A stretch of DNA of 25,438 bases, from contig JAGNOM010000004.1 of the NCBI GenBank assembly GCA_017990155.1, forward strand, positions 1-25,438, read 5' to 3'. The stretch is from Propionivibrio sp. GTDB taxonomy: Bacteria > Pseudomonadota > Gammaproteobacteria > Burkholderiales > Rhodocyclaceae. Position numbers and translations under genes: made by a program. Of this stretch, positions 7,746 through 14,410 are shown in pieces (the first letter of the stretch is position 1; each line of letters starts with the position of its first letter). The notes under the pieces are model-generated. The model had not been told where the DNA came from. It worked only from the letters and a program-made list of their open reading frames with translations, and ran no database searches.

Positions 7746-9452
7746 ATGCTTGAGGAAATCAATCACATTGCCCTGATCGGCAGTCTGATGCAGCAGATGT
7801 GTGTCTATCTGGTGATTGCCTACCTCCTGAGCAAGACACCGCTTTTCGCGCCGCTGATGCAGGTCACCGTCCGCCTTCCGGACAAACTGGTCTGTTATCT
7901 GGTGTTCTCCGGTTTCTGCATCATGGGAACCTACCTCGGCTTCCAGATCGAGGATGCCATCGCCAATACCCGCGCCATTGGCGCCGTGCTCGGCGGCATT
8001 CTGGGCGGGCCGGTCGTCGGCCTTGCGGTCGGACTGACCGGCGGCTTGCATCGCTATTCCATGGGCGGATTCACCGCCTCGGCGTGCGCGGTGTCTACCA
8101 CCGCCGAAGGTTTGCTTGGCGGTTTTCTGCACCTCTACCTGATGCGCATCCATCGCGCGGACCGCCTGCTCAACCCGATGATTGCGCTGGGCGTCACGCT
8201 GGTCGCCGAGATGACGCAGATGATCATCATCCTGCTGATGGCCAGGCCATTCGATCAGGCCGCACGCTTGGTCGCCCACATTGCCTTGCCGATGATGGTC
8301 AGCAATTCATTCGGCGCGGCGCTGTTCATGCGCCTGATCCTGGATCGCAAGGAAACGCTGGAAAAGTACTCGATCGCTTTTTCCGCCAAGGCATTGCGGA
8401 TCGCCGAGCGTTCGGTCGGGGTATTGATGCAGGGTTTCAACGAGCACAACTGCACACGCATGGCGTCCATCATCCGCGAGGAAACGGGTGTCGGCGCCGT
8501 CGCGATCACCGATTGCGAGAAACTGCTTGGCTTTGTCGGTGTCGGTTCGGATCACCACCTGCCCGGCACCCCGATCTCGTCGGAACACACGTTTTATGCC
8601 ATCGCTCATAACGAAGTGGTCTATGCCGACGGTGTGAACCTGACCTACTCCTGTGCGGTTTCCAGGGACTGCAAACTAGGCTCATCACTGGTCATACCGC
8701 TGCGCGGCGAAGAGAACCGCGTTTTCGGGACAATCAAACTCTACGAGCCCAAACGAAAATTCTTCTCCTCACTCAACCGAACGCTCGGAGAAGGCATCGC
8801 GCGCCTCCTTTCCAACCAGGTGCTCGCCGGCAAGATCGAGGAACAGAAGCGGCTTCTGGCGCAGTCGGAGGTCAAGCTGCTGCAGGCTCAGATCAACCCG
8901 CATTTCCTCTTCAACGCCCTGAACACGCTTTCGGCGGTAATTCGGCGCGACCCGGAAGCCGCCCGGCAGCTCGTGCACTATCTATCCACGTTTTTCCGGA
9001 AAAGCCTCAAGCGCGTCGGTAACGACGCGACGCTCAGGGACGAAGTCGAGCACGTCAATGCCTACCTGCAAATCGAACTGGCCCGCTTTGCCGATCGGCT
9101 CGACGTCGAGATCGCCATTCCCGAGGAACTGCTGCACCTTCGTCTGCCAGCGTTCTCGCTGCAGCCGATTGTCGAGAACGCGATCAAGTACGGCATTTCG
9201 CAGATGATCGAACCGGGCAAGATCACCATCAGCGCACGACGGGAGAATGAACTCCTGACGATTCTGATTGAGGACAGCGCCGGCTTGTACCAACCGACAC
9301 CGGGCGGCGACGGCCTGGGGATGAATCTCGTCGATCGGCGCATCAAGATCCGTTACGGCGCCGCCTATGGCCTCGACGTCAGTTGTGAACCCGAACACTG
9401 GACTCGGGTAAGTATCAAACTGCCGGCCGAAGAGGAGTTTGTCGCATGCTGA
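7746..9452 (+). CDS. btsS: LytS-family sensor histidine kinase, BtsS-like (pyruvate sensor)
   Basis: A 568-residue membrane kinase; E. coli BtsS (YehU) is of similar size. Order: a multi-helix 5TM-LYT membrane sensor (~8-200), a GAF-like domain (~215-355), a His_kinase domain with phospho-acceptor His386 in NPHFLFN, and a HATPase_c domain with Asn478 in PIVENAIKYG and a GDGLGMNLV loop. Residues equivalent to those reported for pyruvate binding in E. coli BtsS (R72, R99, C110, S113) appear at R76, R103, C114 and S117. The ATG at 7746 is chosen because it aligns with the family start; 53 extra upstream codons are open but unlike the family. The gene overlaps btsR by 7 bases. Pyruvate sensing is inferred from this close resemblance. 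Confidence 0.92.
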   Translation: MLEEINHIALIGSLMQQMCVYLVIAYLLSKTPLFAPLMQVTVRLPDKLVCYLVFSGFCIMGTYLGFQIEDAIANTRAIGAVLGGILGGPVVGLAVGLTGGLHRYSMGGFTASACAVSTTAEGLLGGFLHLYLMRIHRADRLLNPMIALGVTLVAEMTQMIIILLMARPFDQAARLVAHIALPMMVSNSFGAALFMRLILDRKETLEKYSIAFSAKALRIAERSVGVLMQGFNEHNCTRMASIIREETGVGAVAITDCEKLLGFVGVGSDHHLPGTPISSEHTFYAIAHNEVVYADGVNLTYSCAVSRDCKLGSSLVIPLRGEENRVFGTIKLYEPKRKFFSSLNRTLGEGIARLLSNQVLAGKIEEQKRLLAQSEVKLLQAQINPHFLFNALNTLSAVIRRDPEAARQLVHYLSTFFRKSLKRVGNDATLRDEVEHVNAYLQIELARFADRLDVEIAIPEELLHLRLPAFSLQPIVENAIKYGISQMIEPGKITISARRENELLTILIEDSAGLYQPTPGGDGLGMNLVDRRIKIRYGAAYGLDVSCEPEHWTRVSIKLPAEEEFVAC

Positions 9453-10162
9453 CCGCGCTGATCATCGATGACGAGGCGCCATCGCGCGAGGAACTGAAGG
9501 CGCTTTTGGCGGAAGCGGCCGATATCGAAATCGTCGGCGAATGTACCAACGCCATTGAGGGGCTTTCGGCGATCCATCGGCTGCGGCCGGACGTCGTCTT
9601 TCTGGATATCCAGATGCCGCGAGTCAGCGGCCTGGAAATGGTCGGGATGATCGAACCCTCGGCCCTGCCCCACATCGTTTTCGTGACGGCCTACGACGAA
9701 CATGCGTTGAAAGCGTTCGAGGAACATGCGGCGGACTACCTGCTCAAGCCGATTGATCTGCAACGCCTGGACAAGACGCTCGATTGGCTGCGTTCTGGAA
9801 CGCGCCCCTCCACCAGAGCGTTTCCCGGTGCCGACAGCGCGCTGCACCAGATTCCCTGCATTTCACGCAATCGCATTTTCCTTATTCCCCTAGATGAGGT
9901 CGAATACGTGCATACAGAAGTGTCCGGGGTGCACGTCGTCAGCGATGCGCGAACCGGCCTGACCGAGCTGACACTGAAACTGCTTCAGGAACGAACACCG
10001 CTCATGCGCTGCCACCGTCAGTACCTGGTCAACCTCAAACACATCGCCGAAATCGAATTGCTCGAGAACGGTGCGGCCGACATCGTCACCCGGACCGGAA
10101 AACGCGTTCCGGTCAGCCGTCGGCACCTGCGCGAAATCAAGGACAAGCTCCTGATTTCATGA
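9446..10162 (+). CDS. btsR: LytTR-type response regulator, BtsR-like
   Basis: A 238-residue regulator, essentially the length of E. coli BtsR (YehT). The receiver domain has acidic residues D8, D9, E10, phospho-acceptor Asp54 in VFLDIQMP, Thr81 and Lys101 in LLKPID. A LytTR DNA-binding domain follows (~130-238), with the family-typical LMRCHRQYLVNL and VPVSRRHL segments. The segment FLDIQMPRVSGLEMVGM is strongly BtsR-like. It starts inside the end of btsS and is therefore co-transcribed. Its likely target is the transporter gene immediately downstream, whose leader carries three ACC(A/G)CTC repeats. Confidence 0.93.
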   Translation: MLTALIIDDEAPSREELKALLAEAADIEIVGECTNAIEGLSAIHRLRPDVVFLDIQMPRVSGLEMVGMIEPSALPHIVFVTAYDEHALKAFEEHAADYLLKPIDLQRLDKTLDWLRSGTRPSTRAFPGADSALHQIPCISRNRIFLIPLDEVEYVHTEVSGVHVVSDARTGLTELTLKLLQERTPLMRCHRQYLVNLKHIAEIELLENGAADIVTRTGKRVPVSRRHLREIKDKLLIS

Positions 10163-10173
10163 GCTTGCTCGGC

Positions 10174-10222
10174 ACCACTCGGCATCCACGGAATACCGCT
10201 CAGCCTCCGTATAAACCGCTCG
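10174..10222 (+). promoter_or_regulatory. Direct-repeat array resembling BtsR operators
   Basis: Three direct repeats are present: ACCACTCG (10174-10181), ACCGCTCA (10195-10202) and ACCGCTCG (10215-10222). The first two are separated by exactly 13 bases, the second and third by 12. The E. coli BtsR site is described as two ACC(G/A)CT(C/T)A motifs with a 13-base spacer. Here the array lies between btsR and the transporter gene, ending 72 bases before its ATG. A TTGCCA at 10228-10233 could be a -35 element with a weak -10 near 10251, as expected for an activated promoter. Binding is inferred, not shown. Confidence 0.75.
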
Positions 10223-10294
10223 CCAGATTGCCAACCCGACCCGCCCGGAATTGACTAGATTCGCAACCTCAATATTCCAAGGTGAGGGTTAATC

Positions 10295-11749
10295 ATGATC
10301 TGGTTCTTTCTGTGTGTCGCTATCCTGCTAGCCGGATACTTCACGTACGGCGTCATCATCGAACGTATTTTCGGGCCGAAAGAGGCGCTCAAGACGCCGG
10401 CGTATGCATCAAAGGACGGCGTGGATTTCGTTCCCATGTCCAACGCCAAGGTCTGGCTCGTGCAACTGCTCAATATCGCTGGTCTGGGCCCCGTTTTCGG
10501 GCCGATCCTCGGCGCTCTCTATGGCCCGATCGCCATGCTGTGGATTGTCATCGGCTGCATCTTCGCCGGCGCAGTTCACGACTACTTCTCGGGTATGCTC
10601 AGCGTTCGCCAGAACGGTGCGTCCGTACCGGTCATCGTCGGAACGCAACTGGGCAACGTCATGAAGCAGTTCATGAACGTCTTCGCAGTCGTCCTGCTGC
10701 TTCTCGTCGGCGTCGTGTTCGTCTTGGGGCCGGCAAAGCTCCTCGGCTCGATGACCGGCATGGAAGTCTGGATGTGGACCGGAATCATCTTTGGCTACTA
10801 CATCCTGGCCACGATCCTGCCGATCGACAAGATCATCGGTCGCTTTTACCCGATTTTCGGCGGCCTGCTTATCTTCATGTCGGTGGGTCTGACCATCGGG
10901 TTGATCTTCAGCGACAAGACCTTCTTCGCGGCAACCGGCGGCATTGAAAACCTGTTTGTCAATCTACATCCGAAAGAGCTGCCGATCTGGCCGCTGATCT
11001 TCATCACCATCGCCTGCGGTGCCATTTCCGGCTTCCATTCAACGCAGTCGCCGCTGATGGCGCGCTGCATCCAGAACGAAAAGAACGGGCGCTTCGTGTT
11101 TTACGGCGCAATGATCGGCGAGGGCATCATTGCGCTGGTCTGGTGCACCCTGGGTCTGAGCTTCTACGAAAGCTCGACGGCACTGAATGAAGTGTTGGCC
11201 GCCGGCGGTCCCGCCAAGGTGGTTCACGACGTCTCCACTTCACTTTTGGGTGGTTTGGGTGGTGTTCTGGCCGTTCTGGGTGTCGTCATTCTGCCCATCA
11301 CGTCCGGGGATACGGCTTTCCGCGCGGCTCGACTGATCATCGCCGAGTTCCTGAAGATGCCCCAACAGGCGATGGCCAAGCGGCTGTTGATTTCCGTCCC
11401 GCTGTTTGCCCTGGGTTACTTTGTCTCCAAGTCTGACTTCGACCTGATCTGGCGCTACTTCGGCTGGGCCAATCAGACCGTTGCGGCGATCATGCTGTGG
11501 GCCGCTGCGGCCTACCTTGTCCGTCACGGCAAGTTCCACTGGATATGCACGGTTCCAGCCATTGTCATGACGACCATCGTCATCACTTTCCTGGCCAACG
11601 CCAAGATCGGCTTCGGCCTGCCGATGGAGACTTCCACCATCATCGGCGTCGCCTTCACCGTCGCCGCAACGGTCTTGTTCTTCCTGAAGATCCGAGTCAG
11701 CGAAACAGCGATCGAAATTGAAGATGCGCTGGTAGAAAAACAAGGCTGA
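10295..11749 (+). CDS. CstA/BtsT-family transporter, short form (probable pyruvate or peptide uptake)
   Basis: A 484-residue polytopic inner-membrane protein with roughly a dozen hydrophobic helices. It belongs to the carbon-starvation CstA family: GAVHDYFSGMLSVRQNGAS and FITIACGAISGFHSTQSP match the signature regions of CstA and BtsT. It is far shorter than E. coli CstA (~700 residues) or BtsT (~716), and represents the compact form of the family. The start has AAGGTGAGG 7 bases upstream. Position behind btsSR and behind candidate BtsR sites suggests it is the regulated transporter, as BtsT is in E. coli, where BtsT is a pyruvate/proton symporter. Pyruvate as substrate is inferred from this context; CstA members have also been linked to peptide uptake. 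Confidence 0.9.
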   Translation: MIWFFLCVAILLAGYFTYGVIIERIFGPKEALKTPAYASKDGVDFVPMSNAKVWLVQLLNIAGLGPVFGPILGALYGPIAMLWIVIGCIFAGAVHDYFSGMLSVRQNGASVPVIVGTQLGNVMKQFMNVFAVVLLLLVGVVFVLGPAKLLGSMTGMEVWMWTGIIFGYYILATILPIDKIIGRFYPIFGGLLIFMSVGLTIGLIFSDKTFFAATGGIENLFVNLHPKELPIWPLIFITIACGAISGFHSTQSPLMARCIQNEKNGRFVFYGAMIGEGIIALVWCTLGLSFYESSTALNEVLAAGGPAKVVHDVSTSLLGGLGGVLAVLGVVILPITSGDTAFRAARLIIAEFLKMPQQAMAKRLLISVPLFALGYFVSKSDFDLIWRYFGWANQTVAAIMLWAAAAYLVRHGKFHWICTVPAIVMTTIVITFLANAKIGFGLPMETSTIIGVAFTVAATVLFFLKIRVSETAIEIEDALVEKQG

Positions 11750-11772
11750 TCGCACGACTCCAAGCGCGTCAT

Positions 11773-11798
11773 AAAGCCAGGCTCCGGCCTGGCTTTTT
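11773..11798 (+). terminator. Rho-independent terminator of the CstA-family gene
   Basis: The stem AAAGCCAGGC / GCCTGGCTTT (11773-11782 with 11787-11796) has a TCCG tetraloop and ends in a run of five T. It lies 24 bases after the stop codon. It may also act weakly on the convergent LysR transcript. Confidence 0.85.
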
Positions 11799-11854
11799 CA
11801 CATCTGGAGTCGTCCAAAGCAGCCACCGCATGAACCATGAGCGGCCTTCTGACG

Positions 11855-12775
11855 CTAGATTTCGTTCTGCTCCAGACGATCCCAATAGGGCGGCGTCCCG
11901 ATGTGCGCCAACAGGAAGTCGATGAACACTCTGACCTTGCTCGGCAAGTGTCGCGTTGGCAGATACATCGCGTAAACGTGTCGCTCCACCGGGATGCACT
12001 CCGACAACACGGCTTGCAAGCGACCGCTTTGCAGTTCTTTTCCAATGATGAATGTCGGGAGCAGGCCCATGCCCAATCCGCCCAGCACCGCCTGAGACAG
12101 GGCTTCGTCATCATCCACATGCAGCGGGCCGTTGACCGGAACCGAGATACCGCCCTCCGGCCCGGTAAACAACCAACGGCCCTGCTCCCCCGACCGCGTG
12201 TAGTCGAGACAGTTGTGTGCCACCAGATCCATGGGGGTCTTCGGAACGCCCCGCTGACGGAAGTACTCCGGAGTCGCACACAGCTGGCGACGTACCGGCG
12301 CCAGGTTGCGCGCCACCAGGTGTTCCCGCGGTTGCCCGGTCACCTGGATCAGCAGATCGTAGCCCTCCTCGGCGAGATCCACCCACCGATCGCTGATGGT
12401 CAGGTCGACCTTGATGTTGGGATATTGCGGAAGAAACTCGGCCAGCGCCGGAGCGACATGCAGCGTCCCGAAAGCAACCGACGAACTGATCCGCAAGGTT
12501 CCGCGCGGCTCGGAGGCCAGACTGGCGACCAGGTTCTCTGCGTCGGCTGCTTCCTCGAGAATCCGGCTGCCGTGCTCGGCGATCGCAGCGCCGATCTCCG
12601 TCAGGCTCAGATGCCGAGTTGTCCGGTTCAGAAGGCGGGCGCCGAGAGCCACTTCCAGTTTGGCGACAGCCTTGCTGATCGCGGAGCGCGAACTGTTCAG
12701 ACGGCGCGCCGCTTCCGCAAAGCTGCCCGCTTCAGCAACACGGGCAAAGATGGCCAGCAAGTTCAAATCGAGCAT
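11855..12775 (-). CDS. LysR family transcriptional regulator
   Basis: A 306-residue regulator of normal LysR length. The N-terminal winged helix-turn-helix (residues ~1-60) shows DLNLLAIFARVAEAGSFAEAARRL followed by the recognition region SRSAISKAVAKLE. The C-terminal effector-binding domain (~90-300) is of the type seen in the large betaproteobacterial/CrgA-like group (FLPQYPNIKVDLTISDRWVDLAEEGYDLLI). The ATG at 12775 is chosen because the helix-turn-helix then begins at the usual place. An ATG at 12811, preceded by AGGA, would add 12 residues and cannot be excluded. It is divergent from rnk, and a near-perfect palindrome lies in the shared region. Its ligand and targets are unknown. Confidence 0.93.
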   Translation of the reverse strand: MLDLNLLAIFARVAEAGSFAEAARRLNSSRSAISKAVAKLEVALGARLLNRTTRHLSLTEIGAAIAEHGSRILEEAADAENLVASLASEPRGTLRISSSVAFGTLHVAPALAEFLPQYPNIKVDLTISDRWVDLAEEGYDLLIQVTGQPREHLVARNLAPVRRQLCATPEYFRQRGVPKTPMDLVAHNCLDYTRSGEQGRWLFTGPEGGISVPVNGPLHVDDDEALSQAVLGGLGMGLLPTFIIGKELQSGRLQAVLSECIPVERHVYAMYLPTRHLPSKVRVFIDFLLAHIGTPPYWDRLEQNEI

Positions 12776-12810
12776 GGAAGTACGCAAAAGATACAGGTTG
12801 CCGTGACCCA

Positions 12811-12833
12811 TTTGTATCCTATCAGGACACAAA
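12811..12833. promoter_or_regulatory. Palindromic operator candidate between lysR and rnk
   Basis: TTTGTATCCT-ATC-AGGACACAAA is a 10-base inverted repeat with one mismatch and a 3-base centre. It lies 36-58 bases before the preferred LysR start and 57-79 bases before rnk. This location is typical for LysR autoregulation, although it would overlap the alternative start at 12811. Confidence 0.45.
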
Positions 12834-12889
12834 CTGGTTCCTACAGGGTGGCTAGTCACTCTATGAAGTGTTGATTAACATCATCTACC

Positions 12890-13321
12890 ATGAAACAACA
12901 GAATACAAACACGCACCACCGTAGCAGCGATTCTTTAAGGAGTTCGGAAGACTTGATCGTCTCGGTTGACGATTACATCCGCCTGCGCGAACTCGTTGCC
13001 GATCATGCCCTGGCCGAGGAGCTGGAGCTGGCCATTGTCGTCCCGTCGGATCGTATCCCGAAGAACGTGGTCACCATGAACTCCCGCCTGATTTACGCTG
13101 ACGAGAGCACAGGGCAGACGCGCGAAGTCGAGTTGGTATACCCGAGCGAGGCTGATCCCGTGGTGGGCAGGATTTCTGTGCTGGCACCGGTTGGCTGCGC
13201 CCTTTTGGGGCTGAGCGCCGGTCAGTCGATCGATTGGAACTTGCCAAGCGGGCAGGTCCATCGCCTGCGCGTGGAACGGATCCTTTCTCAGCCGGGCAGC
13301 CGACCAGGATCGATTCAGTGA
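12890..13321 (+). CDS. rnk: Rnk-type GreA/GreB-family regulator (RNA polymerase secondary-channel protein)
   Basis: A 143-residue protein; E. coli Rnk has 136. Family landmarks are PKNVVTMNSRLIYAD in the middle and the C-terminal FKBP-like part with ELVYPSEAD, SVLAPVGCALLGLSAGQSIDW and LPSG. Rnk binds RNA polymerase near the secondary channel like the Gre factors but has a short coiled coil lacking the acidic cleavage tip. It was first named as a regulator of nucleoside diphosphate kinase. Residues 1-20 are Asn/His/Ser rich and probably disordered. No strong Shine-Dalgarno precedes the ATG. The small downstream gene begins 10 bases after the stop, with its ribosome site overlapping the rnk stop, suggesting an operon. 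Confidence 0.88.
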   Translation: MKQQNTNTHHRSSDSLRSSEDLIVSVDDYIRLRELVADHALAEELELAIVVPSDRIPKNVVTMNSRLIYADESTGQTREVELVYPSEADPVVGRISVLAPVGCALLGLSAGQSIDWNLPSGQVHRLRVERILSQPGSRPGSIQ

Positions 13322-13331
13322 GGAGGATGAG

Positions 13332-13589
13332 ATGGCAAATGCTCTCGCCAGAGAAGCTCAATCCTTGAATGCGCCCAGAATGAACTCCATCTCGAGTGAT
13401 CTGGTGTTGAACGTGTTCCGCGAGAACGCGTGCATTGACCTGCGCGGGCTTGCCGTACAGCTCGGTGTCGCGACCACCGACGCTGCGCTCGCGACGGCCA
13501 TCGGCAACCTGGAGCGCAGCCGAAAGATCCGCCGTATCTGGGGCAAGGGGCGTCACACCTCGTTCGTGCTTACAAGCTTCGAGCGCTGA
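13332..13589 (+). CDS. Small winged-helix-like protein of unknown function
   Basis: An 85-residue protein preceded by an excellent AGGAGG (13321-13326) five bases before the ATG, so translation is likely. The segment from ~22 to 82 (LVLNVFRENACIDLRGLAVQLGV, then ALATAIGNLERSRKIRRIW and HTSFVL) looks like a small winged helix: a helix-turn-helix, a basic recognition-like stretch and a terminal beta hairpin. This is my reading of the secondary structure, not a database match. The ribosome site overlaps the end of rnk, so the two are probably co-expressed. Function is unknown; it may bind nucleic acid. Confidence 0.7.
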   Translation: MANALAREAQSLNAPRMNSISSDLVLNVFRENACIDLRGLAVQLGVATTDAALATAIGNLERSRKIRRIWGKGRHTSFVLTSFER

Positions 13590-13816
13590 CTCGATCTTCA
13601 GCTTACTTTGCGATCCCGGTATCAACCTGGAAGAAGCAGCCGACCACGGCGGGCACAGCGGATAAAACGAAAGAACGATAGCTTATGTCATGTTGTCGAA
13701 CCGGCCGCCAGGTGAGAAGAACGAATGGCGAGCAACTCAAGCATCTGGCCGTCCCCGCCGTGTTCGCCGTGCTTGAACTGAGGTTCTTGGTTCCAACGTC
13801 ATGAAGGAGTACTACC

Positions 13817-14035
13817 ATGTTTCCTGAGTATCGTGAGCTGATTTCCCAACTTATTGAACGTGATCACCACTTCCTCCAGCTGATCAACAAGCACACCGAA
13901 ATGAATCGAAGAGTCGAAGCCATGGAGGCCGGCATCGAACCAGGCACTCAGCAAGAAATCGAGACGCTGAAAAAGAAGAAGCTGGCGATCAAGGACGAGG
14001 TCTACAAGGCGCTCAGGGAAGCCGAAGCGACCTGA
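13817..14035 (+). CDS. YdcH-like (DUF465) small coiled-coil protein
   Basis: A 72-residue charged protein that fits the YdcH/DUF465 family: it begins with FPEYRELISQLIERDHHFL, and a helical hairpin ends in LKKKKLAIKDEVYKAL, a characteristic KKxKLxxKDE-type motif. AAGGAG lies 7 bases before the ATG. It probably folds as a two-helix coiled coil in the cytoplasm. The biological role of the family is unknown. It is preceded by a 227-base gap in which no other gene is convincing. Confidence 0.82.
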   Translation: MFPEYRELISQLIERDHHFLQLINKHTEMNRRVEAMEAGIEPGTQQEIETLKKKKLAIKDEVYKALREAEAT

Positions 14036-14110
14036 CCTTCGCGCGGGACTCCTGCCGGGAAGAAAGCGCAGTCTTTGAGAAGTCCCACACATAGCAAAGC
14101 AAACCCAGGA

Positions 14111-14353
14111 ATGCTCCCGAAGAATCTCATTTCTCTGATCGAACAAGGCATCATTGAAAGCATGACCATCAGCAGACCGTCGTCGAACGACGCATGGTCT
14201 GTGTCAGCGTATGGGAAGACAATGCCGGGTGATGTCGTGAATAGGATTGAACTTAACCTCGAAGGCAGTACGCGCTCATGGGCGGATCTCGACGCCGCCT
14301 ATGGGTTTATCCGCAAGTGCGGCTTTCCGCATACTGTCCTGATCGAAGGCTGA
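14111..14353 (+). CDS. Conserved-looking hypothetical protein
   Basis: An 80-residue frame from the ATG at 14111; the frame stays open back to a TTG at 14075 and has another ATG at 14162. None of the three has a well-spaced ribosome site, so the start is unsure. The C-terminal half (AWSVSAYGKTMPGDVVNRIELNLEGSTRSWADLDAAYGFIRKCGF) has a regular alternation of beta and helix and good codon character, which argues for a real gene. I do not recognise the family. It lies between the YdcH-like gene and the antiporter gene, all on the same strand. Confidence 0.5.
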   Translation: MLPKNLISLIEQGIIESMTISRPSSNDAWSVSAYGKTMPGDVVNRIELNLEGSTRSWADLDAAYGFIRKCGFPHTVLIEG

Positions 14354-14410
14354 CATGGCCATCGCAGAACGCAACCGAGGCATCGCCCCCAGGCGGGGCA
14401 TCTAGAGCGC

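Noticed and set aside
10251..10278. TTGACT ... TATTCC as the transporter promoter
   Set aside because: The resulting start site would fall within or after the ribosome-binding site, leaving no usable leader.
11837..12874. A 345-codon plus-strand frame
   Set aside because: Antisense to a clear LysR gene; composition is Arg/Gln/His rich without domains.
14386..14400. GCCCC/GGGGC hairpin before the antiporter gene as a terminator
   Set aside because: Short 5-base stem without a T tract; more likely chance.
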